Assembly: GCF_000213055.1 (NCBI RefSeq)
Contig: NZ_CM001165.1
Span: 2,751,445 to 2,815,444, forward strand
Source of the DNA: Streptomyces sp. Tu6071
Lineage (GTDB): Bacteria; Actinomycetota; Actinomycetes; Streptomycetales; Streptomycetaceae
DNA length: 64,000 nucleotides
Reading direction: 5' to 3'
In this document: positions 31,628 through 39,996 of the stretch, piece by piece
Layout: the number at the start of each line of letters is the position of its first letter
How positions within the stretch are numbered: position 1 is the stretch's first letter
The notes under the pieces: model-generated
Told to the model about the DNA's origin: nothing
The model's database searches: none
Seen by the model: only the letters and a program-made list of their open reading frames with translations
Position numbers and translations under genes: made by a program

Positions 31628-33337
31628 TCACACGCGCGGCGGCCTGCCCTCCCTCGGGAAGCCGCCGACGCCGGGGCGCCGCTGCCACGGCTTCGGGCCG
31701 TTCTTCGGCCGGTAGGCGACGCCGAGCGCGTCGAGCCGCGCGTAGTGCGCCGCGTCCATGCGCCGTGCGAAGCCCTCGTAGTCGCGCGCGTCGGGGGCGG
31801 GGAGTTCGCTCCAGACGACCTCGGAGAACGCGGCGAGGCGCGGGAAGGTCTGGTAGTCGCGGCGGTCCTGGCTGTCCATCACCTCGGCCCAGGAGTTGGC
31901 CTGCGCGCCGAGCACGTGGCGCGCCTCCTCGGGGGTCAGCTCCGGCGGCACGGGTTCGAAGCGGTAGATGTCCTCCATGGTCCGTACCCAGCCGATCGGG
32001 ACGGGCTCCTCCTCGCCCCCGGCCTGCCGGAAGTCGAGGTAGACCTGCTGCTCGGGGCACATGACGACGTCGTGCCCGGCGCGCGCGGCGGTGATGCCGC
32101 CCGCATAGCCGCGCCAGGAGGTGACGGTGGCGCCGGGCGCGAGCCCGCCCTCCAGGATCTCGTCCCAGCCGATGAGCCGGCGCCCGCGCGCGGTCAGCCA
32201 CGTGTCGAAGTGGCGGATGAACCAGCTCTGGAGCCCGTCCTCGTCACCGACGCCGAGTTCCGCGATGCGCTTCTGCGCGGTCTCCGACGCCTTCCACTGG
32301 TCCTTGGGGCACTCGTCGCCGCCGATGTGGAAGAAGGTGGACGGGAAGACGTCCAGGACCTCGGTGAAGACGTCCTCGTAGAATCGCAGGACCTCTTCGG
32401 TGGGGGCGAGGACGTTCGGGTTGACGCCCCACGTCTCCCACACGCCCAGCGCCTCCGTGTCGACGACGTCGCTGTTGCCGAGGTGCGGGTACGCGGCGAT
32501 CGCGGCCTGCGAGTGGCCGGGGACGTCGATCTCGGGGACGACGGTGACGTGCCGCTCGGCGGCGTACGCGACGATCTCGCGCAGGTCGTCCTGCGTGTAG
32601 TAGCCGCCGTGCGGGGTCTCGTCCCACAGCTCGGAGGTGCGGTGGCCGCGCTTGGTGCGGGGGCGCCAGGCGGCGGTCTCCATGAGCTTCGGGTGGCGCT
32701 TGATCTCGATGCGCCAGCCCTGGTCGTCGGTGAGGTGGAAGTGCAGGACGTTGAGCTTGTGCGCGGCGAGCAGGTCGATCGTGCGCAGCACGCTGTCCTT
32801 GGGCAGGAAGTGGCGGGCGACATCGAGGAGGTGGCCGCGCCAGGCGAAGCGGGGGCTGTCCTCGATCTCCGTGTACGGGATCTCGACGCCGGGCGCCGCT
32901 ACGGGCACGGGCGCGGCGCCGGGGACGGCGGGCACCGCGGCGGTGAGCGGTGCGCGGCGCAGGGCCTGGGGCCCGGCGAGCTGGCGGAGCGTCTGGACGC
33001 CGTAGTAGACCCCGGCGGGCCCGCCCCCGGTGATGCGGACGCCTTCGGCGCCGACGGTCAGGACGTACGCCTCGGGGGGCGCGCTCGCGTCGATGCGCAG
33101 GCGTACGACGGGGCCGTCCCCGGATTCCGGGAAGTCGAGCCCGAGCGGCACCCCGAGGTCGCGCCGCAGGGCGCGGGCGGCGGTGGCGGTCCCCGGCCCC
33201 GCGTCGAGCCGGGCGGAGGCGTCGAGGCGGAGGGTGCCGTCGGGCGCGGCGCGGACGTGGCGGGGGGCGGGGAGGAGGGTGGCGAGTACGTCGGGCGCGG
33301 CGTCGGGCAGGGAGTCCGGGTGGTCCAGTCCAGTCAT
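31628..33337 (-). CDS. GH20 beta-N-acetylhexosaminidase
   Basis: A 569-residue glycoside hydrolase that removes terminal N-acetylglucosamine from chitin-derived or other glycans. The N-terminal GH20b domain covers about residues 20-155. The catalytic barrel follows, with H-F-H-L-T-D-D-Q-G-W and the Asp341-Glu342 pair in F-H-I-G-G-D-E-C, where Glu is the acid/base and Asp polarises the substrate N-acetyl group. No signal peptide is seen, so a cytoplasmic role on imported chitobiose is likely. A DasR-type operator overlaps the start codon, linking the gene to N-acetylglucosamine control. Confidence 0.92.
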   Translation of the reverse strand: MTGLDHPDSLPDAAPDVLATLLPAPRHVRAAPDGTLRLDASARLDAGPGTATAARALRRDLGVPLGLDFPESGDGPVVRLRIDASAPPEAYVLTVGAEGVRITGGGPAGVYYGVQTLRQLAGPQALRRAPLTAAVPAVPGAAPVPVAAPGVEIPYTEIEDSPRFAWRGHLLDVARHFLPKDSVLRTIDLLAAHKLNVLHFHLTDDQGWRIEIKRHPKLMETAAWRPRTKRGHRTSELWDETPHGGYYTQDDLREIVAYAAERHVTVVPEIDVPGHSQAAIAAYPHLGNSDVVDTEALGVWETWGVNPNVLAPTEEVLRFYEDVFTEVLDVFPSTFFHIGGDECPKDQWKASETAQKRIAELGVGDEDGLQSWFIRHFDTWLTARGRRLIGWDEILEGGLAPGATVTSWRGYAGGITAARAGHDVVMCPEQQVYLDFRQAGGEEEPVPIGWVRTMEDIYRFEPVPPELTPEEARHVLGAQANSWAEVMDSQDRRDYQTFPRLAAFSEVVWSELPAPDARDYEGFARRMDAAHYARLDALGVAYRPKNGPKPWQRRPGVGGFPREGRPPRV

Positions 33338-33352
33338 GAGGTCTAGTCCACC
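33337..33352. promoter_or_regulatory. DasR-responsive element (dre)-like site at the hexosaminidase start
   Basis: TGAGGTCTAGTCCACC matches the dre consensus ACTGGTCTAGACCACT at 11 of 16 positions, with 10 of 11 in the GGTCTAGACCA core. It touches the ATG of the GH20 gene. DasR is the GntR-family repressor of chitin and N-acetylglucosamine genes in Streptomyces. Confidence 0.75.
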
Positions 33353-33521
33353 AGATAGCGGCTGACATGCGAAGACCTGGAGCGGGACCGGTTTCGGATC
33401 GGGAACGCGCCGTGCGGCCCCGGGACGCACGGAACCCCCGCGCCGCCCGGTGGGGACCGGGGGTGCGGGGGTCCGTGCATGAGGAGAGGACCCTGGCCGT
33501 GCGGGAGGCGGGGGCCGGGGG

Positions 33522-33818
33522 CTACTTCTTGCCGCCGCCCTTGCCGTCCTTGCCGTTGTTGTCGCCGCCGGGGCCCATGGAGTCGTAGATCTCCTTGCAC
33601 ATGGGGCACACGGGGTACTTCTTCGGGTCGCGGCCGGGCACCCAGACCTTCCCGCACAGGGCGACGACGGGCGTGCCGTCGAGCGCGCTCGCCATGATCT
33701 TGTCCTTCTGGACGTAGTGGGCGAACCGCTCGTGGTCACCGTCGCCGTGCGAGGTCTGCGGGACCGGTTCGACGAGAGTGGAGGTGTTGCCACCGCGCTC
33801 GGGCTCAAGAGTGCTCAT
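33522..33818 (-). CDS. DUF3039 family protein
   Basis: A 98-residue actinobacterial protein. The conserved core is H-E-R-F-A-H-Y-V, then G-T-P-V-V-A-L-C-G-K-V-W-V-P and Y-P-V-C-P-M-C, giving Cys residues suited to bind a metal. The C-terminal tail is Lys/Gly-rich. ATG 33818 is chosen; TTG at 33827 is three codons longer. The function of the family is unknown. Confidence 0.85.
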   Translation of the reverse strand: MSTLEPERGGNTSTLVEPVPQTSHGDGDHERFAHYVQKDKIMASALDGTPVVALCGKVWVPGRDPKKYPVCPMCKEIYDSMGPGGDNNGKDGKGGGKK

Positions 33819-33870
33819 AAATTCCAAGGGTACCCACGCGACAGGCCACGGCGGGAACGCCCGCGAGCCC

Positions 33871-34443
33871 TCAGTTCAGGCTCGCGTCCTCCGGGTACGT
33901 CGCCATCATGGCCAGCGTCCCCCGCTGCCTGCGCAGCACCTCGCGCCACAGGCCCTCGGGGTGTTCGGCCGAGATGTCGCCGGGCTCCGCGTCGACCACG
34001 TACCAGGCCCCCGCCTCCAGCTCGTCCTCCAGTTGCCCGGGGCCCCACCCCGCGTACCCGGCGAAGATCCGCAGCGCGCCGAGCGCGGCGGCGAGGAGTT
34101 CGGGCGGGGTCTCCAGGTCGACGAGGCCGATCGCCCCGTACACGCGCCGCCAGCCCAGCGGGCTCGTACGGGCCCCGGGCTCCCCCGGCACGACGGCGAC
34201 GCCGAGCGCGGAGTCGAGCGAGACGGGGCCGCCCTGGAAGACGACACCGGGCGCGCCCGCGAGCGGCCCCCAGCCCTCCAGGATGTCGTCCACGCCGACC
34301 GGGGTCGGCCGGTTGAGGACCACGCCGAGGGTGCCCTCGGCGTCGTGGTCGAGGACGAGGACCACCGCGCGCGCGAAATTCGCGTCCGCGAGGGCCGGTG
34401 TGGCGACGAGCAGTCGCCCTGTGAGCGAGGACACCCCGGTCAT
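33871..34443 (-). CDS. YqgE/AlgH family protein
   Basis: A 190-residue protein of the UPF0301 (DUF179) family. It has G-R-L-L-V-A-T-P-A-L, V-V-L-V-L-D-H-D-A-E-G-T-L-G-V-V-L-N-R-P and the G-G-P-V segment. The biochemical role is unresolved; AlgH was linked to alginate control in Pseudomonas. ATG 34443 matches the family length, and ATG 34452 or 34470 are nearby alternatives. Confidence 0.9.
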   Translation of the reverse strand: MTGVSSLTGRLLVATPALADANFARAVVLVLDHDAEGTLGVVLNRPTPVGVDDILEGWGPLAGAPGVVFQGGPVSLDSALGVAVVPGEPGARTSPLGWRRVYGAIGLVDLETPPELLAAALGALRIFAGYAGWGPGQLEDELEAGAWYVVDAEPGDISAEHPEGLWREVLRRQRGTLAMMATYPEDASLN

Positions 34444-34694
34444 GACAGCCATGATCCCGCATCGGCGCAAGGGACGGGGAGTGGGTCACGCCGGGCTCGC
34501 CGCCGCAGCTCAGGGCGCACAGGGGCGTCCCCCGCGCACGACACGCGGATGGTGACGTACCGCATTTGGTTCTCAACCGTTCGTGTTGTGGCGAACTCAT
34601 GACGCTTTGTGCCCCGTTCAGGCACGCCGTCCCCCCTCCCGCGGCGATTACGCTTTGCTTCGGCCCTGTCCACCTCCTTCGGAACGCGAGATCG

Positions 34695-36035
34695 ATGACC
34701 GTCACCGACGATGTACTGCTTGTCCACGGCGGAACCCCGCTGGAGGGCGAGATCCGGGTCCGAGGCGCGAAGAACCTCGTGCCCAAGGCCATGGTCGCCG
34801 CGCTGCTCGGCAGCGAGCCGAGCACGCTGGGCAATGTGCCCGACATCCGTGACGTCCGGGTCGTGCGGGGTCTGCTCCAGCTCCACGGCGTGACCGTGCG
34901 CCCCGGCGAGGAGCCGGGCGAGCTGGTCCTGGACCCGACGCACGTCGAGAGCGCGAACGTCGCCGACATCGACGCGCACGCCGGTTCCTCGCGCATCCCG
35001 ATCCTCTTCTGCGGCCCCCTGCTGCACCGCCTGGGCCACGCCTTCATCCCCGGCCTCGGCGGCTGCGACATCGGCGGCCGGCCCATCGACTTCCACTTCG
35101 ACGTGCTGCGCCAGTTCGGCGCCCGCATCGAGAAGCGCGCGGACGGCCAGTACCTGGAGGCCCCGCAGCGGCTGCGCGGCACCAAGATCCGGCTGCCCTA
35201 CCCTTCGGTCGGCGCGACCGAGCAGGTGCTGCTCACGGCGGTGCTCGCCGAGGGCGTGACCGAGCTGTCGAACGCGGCGGTGGAGCCCGAGATCGAGGAC
35301 CTCATCTGCGTCCTCCAGAAGATGGGCGCCATCATCGCGATGGACACCGACCGGACCATCCGGATCACCGGTGTGGACCGTCTCGGCGGCTACCGCCACC
35401 GCGCCCTCGCCGACCGCCTGGAGGCCGCCTCCTGGGCCTCGGCCGCCCTCGCGACGGAGGGGAACATCTATGTGCGCGGGGCGCAGCAGCGCTCGATGAT
35501 GACGTTCCTCAACACGTACCGGAAGGTCGGCGGCGCCTTCGAGATCGACGACGACGGCATCCGCTTCTGGCACCCGGGCGGCAAACTCCACTCGATCGCG
35601 CTGGAAACGGACGTCCACCCGGGTTTCCAGACCGACTGGCAGCAGCCCCTCGTCGTCGCCCTCACGCAGGCCACGGGCCTCTCGATCGTCCACGAGACGG
35701 TCTACGAGTCCCGCCTCGGCTTCACGGCGGCGCTCAACCAGATGGGCGCGCAGATCCAGCTCTACCGCGAGTGCCTGGGCGGCTCGGACTGCCGCTTCGG
35801 CCAGCGCAACTTCCTCCACTCGGCCGTCGTCTCGGGCCCCACCCGCCTCCAGGGTGCCGACCTGGTCATCCCCGACCTGCGCGGCGGCTTCTCGTACCTC
35901 ATCGCCGCCCTCGCGGCCCAGGGCACGAGCCACGTCCACGGCATCGACCTGATCAACCGGGGCTACGAGAACTTCATGGACAAGCTGGTGGAACTGGGCG
36001 CCAAGGTGGAGCTGCCGAGCAAGGGCCTGGCGTAG
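34695..36035 (+). CDS. murA: UDP-N-acetylglucosamine 1-carboxyvinyltransferase (MurA)
   Basis: A 446-residue enolpyruvyl transferase for the first step of peptidoglycan precursor synthesis. It has the G-A-K-N-L-V-P-K-A-M start of the family (usual form G-A-K-N-A), and the active-site loop with the fosfomycin-target Cys in G-L-G-G-C-D-I-G-G-R-P. Further motifs are A-T-E-Q-V-L-L and a C-terminal G-G-F-S-Y-L-I-A-A-L. ATG 34695 is supported by family length. Streptomycetes usually carry two murA paralogues; this one stands beside hupA and a malic enzyme, a conserved neighbourhood. Confidence 0.93.
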   Translation: MTVTDDVLLVHGGTPLEGEIRVRGAKNLVPKAMVAALLGSEPSTLGNVPDIRDVRVVRGLLQLHGVTVRPGEEPGELVLDPTHVESANVADIDAHAGSSRIPILFCGPLLHRLGHAFIPGLGGCDIGGRPIDFHFDVLRQFGARIEKRADGQYLEAPQRLRGTKIRLPYPSVGATEQVLLTAVLAEGVTELSNAAVEPEIEDLICVLQKMGAIIAMDTDRTIRITGVDRLGGYRHRALADRLEAASWASAALATEGNIYVRGAQQRSMMTFLNTYRKVGGAFEIDDDGIRFWHPGGKLHSIALETDVHPGFQTDWQQPLVVALTQATGLSIVHETVYESRLGFTAALNQMGAQIQLYRECLGGSDCRFGQRNFLHSAVVSGPTRLQGADLVIPDLRGGFSYLIAALAAQGTSHVHGIDLINRGYENFMDKLVELGAKVELPSKGLA

Positions 36036-36039
36036 CGGG

Positions 36040-36087
36040 CACGTGAAGGGGGCGGTCACCCGGTTGGGTGACCGCCCCCTTCACGTG
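36040..36087 (+). terminator. Rho-independent-type terminator after murA
   Basis: A perfect 22-base stem (36040-36061 with 36066-36087) and a GGTT loop begin 4 bases past the murA stop. An A-run follows on the plus strand. It lies between murA and the opposing hupA gene and probably insulates both. Confidence 0.9.
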
Positions 36088-36096
36088 AAAAAACTT

Positions 36097-36142
36097 AGCC
36101 CCTCCGGCGTTTGAGGAGCGGGGTGTGGGGCGGAGCCCCACA
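36097..36142 (+). repeat. Streptomyces extragenic palindromic repeat, copy A
   Basis: A roughly 46-base unit beginning AGCCCCTCCGGCG and ending in a GGGGCGGAGCCCCA hairpin. Two further copies are at 44976-45020 (inverted) and 45137-45182. The same sort of unit is widespread between Streptomyces genes. Confidence 0.8.
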
Positions 36143-36172
36143 AAGGGGCCCACCCCGCGCACCCGGGGCGAC

Positions 36173-36454
36173 TTACTTCCCCTTCGCCGCTTCCTTCAGC
36201 TTGGAGCCCGCCGACACCTTCACGGAGTAGCCCGCCGCGATCTGGATCGGCTCACCCGTCTGCGGGTTGCGCGCCGTACGAGCCGCACGGTGCGTGCGCT
36301 CGAAGGTCAGGAAGCCGGGGATGGTGACCTTCTCGTCGCCCTTGGCGACGACGTCACCGACCACCTCGGCGAACGCGGCCAGCACGGCGTCGGCGTCCTT
36401 ACGGGTCACCTCGGCACGGTCGGCCAGGGCGGCCACCAGCTCACTGCGGTTCAT
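36173..36454 (-). CDS. hupA: HU-family nucleoid protein (HupA type)
   Basis: A 93-residue DNA-bending protein without the Lys-rich tail of HupS. The N-terminal dimer helices (M-N-R-S-E-L-V-A-A-L-A) are followed by the beta-arm motif with T-A-R-N-P-Q-T-G-E-P-I. GGGAGT precedes the ATG at 36454. Its position beside murA fits the conserved order seen around hupA in Streptomyces. Confidence 0.93.
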   Translation of the reverse strand: MNRSELVAALADRAEVTRKDADAVLAAFAEVVGDVVAKGDEKVTIPGFLTFERTHRAARTARNPQTGEPIQIAAGYSVKVSAGSKLKEAAKGK

Positions 36455-36877
36455 GTTGTGTACTCCCGTGTTCTTCTTGCCGTTGAGGCGTGCCACGCGG
36501 CGTTGCCGCATGTTGGGCAACAGCGAAGCCGATGCTGCCAGGGTCCACGAGGTCCCCCGGACCCGGGTCCTGCTCTACGGACCCTCGCGCCCAGAGAGGC
36601 ATCCTGCCCCCACCTGCGGCGGGAACGCCAATCCGGGTCCCCCGTGGAGCCGCGGGCGCGTCGTGTCTCGTGCCCGACACCCTAGGTGCCGGGTGCGGGG
36701 GCGGCGATTCGCGACGCGCCGACCATACGTCTGCCCGCTCGGCGCGGGCCGATGCGCGGCGTGGCGTGCCTCACGTGCGCCACGCCGGGTGGCACGGGTC
36801 GTCCGCACCCCGTGCCACCACGGCCGAAGGCTCTCGTCGCACTGTACGGAACCGGCCTGTACGGGCCCCGCGCGGCC
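36455..36877. other. Intergenic region upstream of hupA, no gene recognised
   Basis: A 423-base stretch between hupA and the malic enzyme, both on the minus strand. It should hold the hupA promoter and the malic-enzyme terminator, but no clear -35/-10 pair or gene stands out. Confidence 0.5.
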
Positions 36878-38332
36878 TCAGCCGGCCGCGGGCGGGACGG
36901 GGCCGCTCATGGCGGCCTCCGCCGACTCACCGGCCGCGCGGGCGGCGTCGCGCACCGCTCCGGCGACCGCGCCCGCGACCTTGTCGTTGAAGACGCTGGG
37001 GATGATGTAGTTGCGGTTCAGCTCGTCGGCGCTCACGACATCGGCGAGCGCGGTCGCGGCGGCGAGCATCATCTCGGTGTTGACGGTGCGCGACTGGGCG
37101 TCGAGCAGGCCGCGGAAGACACCCGGGAAGACCAGCACGTTGTTGATCTGGTTCGGGAAGTCGGAACGCCCGGTGGCGACGACCGCGGCGGTGCGGCGGG
37201 CCTCGCCCGGGTCGACCTCGGGGTCGGGGTTGGCGAGCGCGAAGACGATCGCGTCGTCCGCCATCGCGGCGATGTCGTCGCCGTCGAGGACGTTCGGCGC
37301 CGAGACGCCGATGAAGACGTCCGCGTCGCGCACGGCCTCCTTGAGGGTCCCCGTGAGGTTCTCCGGGTTGGTGTTGTCGGCGATCCAGCGCAGCGGTGAG
37401 TCGGGGGCCGCGTCGACCAGGTCCGTACGGCCCGCGTGCACGACGCCGTGGATGTCGGCGACGACGGCGCGCTCGGCACCGGCCGCGAGGAGGAGCTTGA
37501 GGATCGCCGTACCGGCGGCGCCCGCGCCCGACATGACGACGCGCACGTCCTCGATCTTCTTGCCGACGACGCGCAGCGCGTTGGTGAGCGCGGCGAGCAC
37601 GACGATCGCGGTGCCGTGCTGGTCGTCGTGGAAGACGGGGATGTCCAGCGCCTCGCGCAGGCGGGCCTCGATCTCGAAGCAGCGCGGCGCGGAGATGTCC
37701 TCCAGGTTGATCCCGGCGAAGCCCGGGGCGATCGCCTTGACGATCTCCACGATCGCGTCCGTGTCCTGCGTGTCGAGGCACAGCGGCCACGCGTCGATGC
37801 CCGCGAAGCGCTTGAAGAGCGCCGCCTTGCCCTCCATGACGGGCAGCGCGGCCTTCGGGCCGATGTTGCCGAGGCCGAGCACGGCGGAGCCGTCGGTGAC
37901 GACCGCGACCGAGTTGCGCTTGATCGTCAGGCGGCGGGCGTCCTCGGGGTTGTCGGCGATCGCCATGCAGACCCGCGCCACGCCGGGCGTGTAGACCATG
38001 GAGAGGTCGTCACGGTTGCGGATCGGGTGCTTGGACTGCATCTCGATCTTGCCGCCGAGGTGCATGAGGAACGTACGGTCGGAGACCTTGCCGAGGGTCA
38101 CGCCCTCGATGCCGCGCAGCTTGCTGACGATCTCGTCGGCGTGCGCCGTGGAGGAGGCGGCGATGGTGACGTCGATACGGAGCTTCTCGTGGCCGGAGGC
38201 GGTCACGTCGAGACCCGTCACCGAGCCCCCGGAGGACTCGACGGCCGTCGTGAGCTGGGAGACCGCCGTACCGCTCGCGGGCACCTCAAGACGGACCGTC
38301 ATCGAGTAGGAGACGCTGGGCGCCGTTGCCAT
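36878..38332 (-). CDS. NAD(P)-dependent malic enzyme with N-terminal ACT domain
   Basis: A 484-residue enzyme that oxidatively decarboxylates malate to pyruvate. Residues 1-90 form an ACT-like regulatory domain. The catalytic part has the Y-T-P-G-V motif, the N-x-V-A-V-V-T-D-G-S-A-V-L-G-L-G-N segment, metal ligands in F-H-D-D-Q-H-G-T-A, and the Rossmann motif G-A-G-A-A-G-T-A. GGAAAGAGGAAG precedes the ATG at 38332. It is a typical prokaryotic malic enzyme with an amino-acid-sensing extension common in actinobacteria. Confidence 0.93.
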   Translation of the reverse strand: MATAPSVSYSMTVRLEVPASGTAVSQLTTAVESSGGSVTGLDVTASGHEKLRIDVTIAASSTAHADEIVSKLRGIEGVTLGKVSDRTFLMHLGGKIEMQSKHPIRNRDDLSMVYTPGVARVCMAIADNPEDARRLTIKRNSVAVVTDGSAVLGLGNIGPKAALPVMEGKAALFKRFAGIDAWPLCLDTQDTDAIVEIVKAIAPGFAGINLEDISAPRCFEIEARLREALDIPVFHDDQHGTAIVVLAALTNALRVVGKKIEDVRVVMSGAGAAGTAILKLLLAAGAERAVVADIHGVVHAGRTDLVDAAPDSPLRWIADNTNPENLTGTLKEAVRDADVFIGVSAPNVLDGDDIAAMADDAIVFALANPDPEVDPGEARRTAAVVATGRSDFPNQINNVLVFPGVFRGLLDAQSRTVNTEMMLAAATALADVVSADELNRNYIIPSVFNDKVAGAVAGAVRDAARAAGESAEAAMSGPVPPAAG

Positions 38333-38628
38333 GCCGACTTCCTCTTTCCACCTGGTGTTTCTTTGCGACCGGTCGTGACCCGTGGTGAACGGCGACCCGC
38401 CGGACGTGCGGTCCGATCGTCGCACCTACTGGCGAGTAGGCGCGAATACCCTCCCTACAGCCCTCGCGGTCCCGCGTGCGGCGGTTGCGACAGTTTTCCG
38501 GGCCCGGGAGGCCGATTCCGACCGTATCGCGGAATTCGCTTTCCGTTCTGCGGTACGAGTGAGGGGGATCACGTGCCCGCGCGGGGCGGAGCGCCTCCGC
38601 CCCGCCCGCCGGTCGTAGCCTGCCGCCC

Positions 38629-39666
38629 ATGAGCACCGCCCCGCACGAGCCCCCGCGCGAAGCCCGTCTCGCCGCCCTCCCGGGCCCCGAGGGCGTCACC
38701 GCCGCCACCTTCACGGTGCGCCCGGCGCCCGAGCCCGCGCCGCCGGGCCCCGGCGAGGTCCTCGTCGCCCTGCGCCGCCTCGGCCTCAACGCCGGGCTCG
38801 CGCACCGCATCGGCGGCCCGGACACGGCGTACGGCCCCGGGCTGCGCCCCGGCGACGTGCCGGAGAGCGACGCGGTCGTGGAGATCACGGCCTCGGCGGA
38901 CCCCGCGCTGCCCCCCGGAAGCTTCGCGGTGGGCAAGGTCCCGTGGCGCACGTACGGGGCCGTACGGGCCGACGCCCTGCGCCCACTGCCCGCCGACGCG
39001 CCGCGGACCGGCCTGGAGGCGTTTCTGACCGTTCTGGGGCACGTCGGCTTCACGGCGTGGACCGGTCTCGTGACGGTGGGCGCGGTGCGTGCGGGCGAGA
39101 CGGTCTTCGTCTCGGGCGCGGCGGGCGGGGTCGGCGGGTGCGCGACGCAGTTCGCGCGGGCGCGCGGGGCCCGCGTGATCGGCTCGGCGGGCTCCCCGGA
39201 GAAGGTCGCGCTGCTGACGCGCGAGCTGGGCGCGGACGCTGCCTTCGACCACCACGCGGGCGACGCGACGGAACTCCTGCGCGCGGCGGCACCGGACGGC
39301 GTCGACCTCGCCTTCGACAACGTGGGCGGCGCCCAGTTGGAGGCGGCGATCGAGGCGCTGCGCTTCCGGGGCCGCGCGGTGCTGTGCGGCGCGGCCTCGC
39401 AGTACGGGCGCGAGCAGGTGCGCGGCCCCGCGAACTACCTGCGGATGATCTACCAGGAGCTGACGTTGCGCGGTTTCACGGTCACCGCGCACGAGGAGAG
39501 CCGCGCGGCCTTCGAGGCGGAGGTGGGTGGCTGGGTCCGCGCGGGCCGCGTCCGGAGCCTGCACACCCGCCTGGACGGCTTCGAGGCGGTGCCGGAGGCG
39601 TTCGCGGGCCTGCTGGCGGGACGGCACACGGGGCGGACACTGATCGCGGTGGAGGAGAGCCGCTGA
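38629..39666 (+). CDS. Zinc-free MDR oxidoreductase (prostaglandin reductase/PTGR type)
   Basis: A 345-residue NADPH-dependent enone reductase-like protein. Features are the GroES-like half, nucleotide motif S-G-A-A-G-G-V-G, and the P-E-K-V loop for NADPH phosphate. The G-V-D-L-A-F-D-N-V-G-G motif is typical of the leukotriene B4 dehydrogenase group. It lies alone, divergent from the malic enzyme across 296 bases. Confidence 0.85.
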   Translation: MSTAPHEPPREARLAALPGPEGVTAATFTVRPAPEPAPPGPGEVLVALRRLGLNAGLAHRIGGPDTAYGPGLRPGDVPESDAVVEITASADPALPPGSFAVGKVPWRTYGAVRADALRPLPADAPRTGLEAFLTVLGHVGFTAWTGLVTVGAVRAGETVFVSGAAGGVGGCATQFARARGARVIGSAGSPEKVALLTRELGADAAFDHHAGDATELLRAAAPDGVDLAFDNVGGAQLEAAIEALRFRGRAVLCGAASQYGREQVRGPANYLRMIYQELTLRGFTVTAHEESRAAFEAEVGGWVRAGRVRSLHTRLDGFEAVPEAFAGLLAGRHTGRTLIAVEESR

Positions 39667-39672
39667 CACCGC

Positions 39673-39726
39673 GTTCCCGCGCGCACGACAAAGCCCCGGG
39701 TTCCCGCGCGCACGACAAAGCCCCGG
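39673..39726. repeat. 27-bp perfect tandem duplication
   Basis: GTTCCCGCGCGCACGACAAA plus AGCCCCGG-type bases are present twice end to end (39673-39699 and 39700-39726). The second copy supplies one arm of the downstream hairpin. Confidence 0.85.
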
Positions 39727-39748
39727 CCGCGTCTCCGCGACCGGGGCT
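39719..39748 (-). terminator. Terminator for minus-strand transcription
   Basis: AGCCCCGG-CCGCG pairs with CGCG-A-CCGGGGCT. On the minus strand the hairpin is followed by TTTGTCG, so it terminates transcripts coming from the XRE/TPR gene side. Confidence 0.65.
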
Positions 39749-39996
39749 CCGCCCTACGTCTGTGACACCGGCCCGCCATGCTCGCCTCGCGGCAAGTGGG
39801 CGCTCGAAGCGCCTATGGTTGGGCCCGGGGGCTTGGATCGAACCGGTGCCACGTCCAAGGTAACAAAGCCTGGGGACGGGGCAATTCCCGGTGGCCGGGA
39901 TTTTCACCGTGGTCACTTTCCGTACACGTTCGTGTGCGTCTCATCGCGGTCCGGGGGCGCCCCGTCCGAGGCTCGCCGCGTCGGGCCGGCCGACGA

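Larger units (their letters stand above)
39667..39996. other. Intergenic region with a duplicated 27-bp unit
   Basis: About 330 bases between convergent genes. It begins with the tandem repeat and terminator hairpin listed separately. The remainder (39750-39996) contains a CTTGGA...TCCAAG hairpin and AT-richer DNA near 39895. No RNA gene could be fitted. Confidence 0.5.

Noticed and set aside
39780..39880. Possible tRNA-like sequence containing GGATCGAACC
   Set aside because: The T-arm and acceptor stems do not pair on either strand.
39482..39916. Minus-strand frame starting with a sensible-looking peptide (M-T-T-V-K-I-P)
   Set aside because: It runs across the 27-bp repeat and terminator into the end of the oxidoreductase gene, has no good ribosome site, and no family is recognised.
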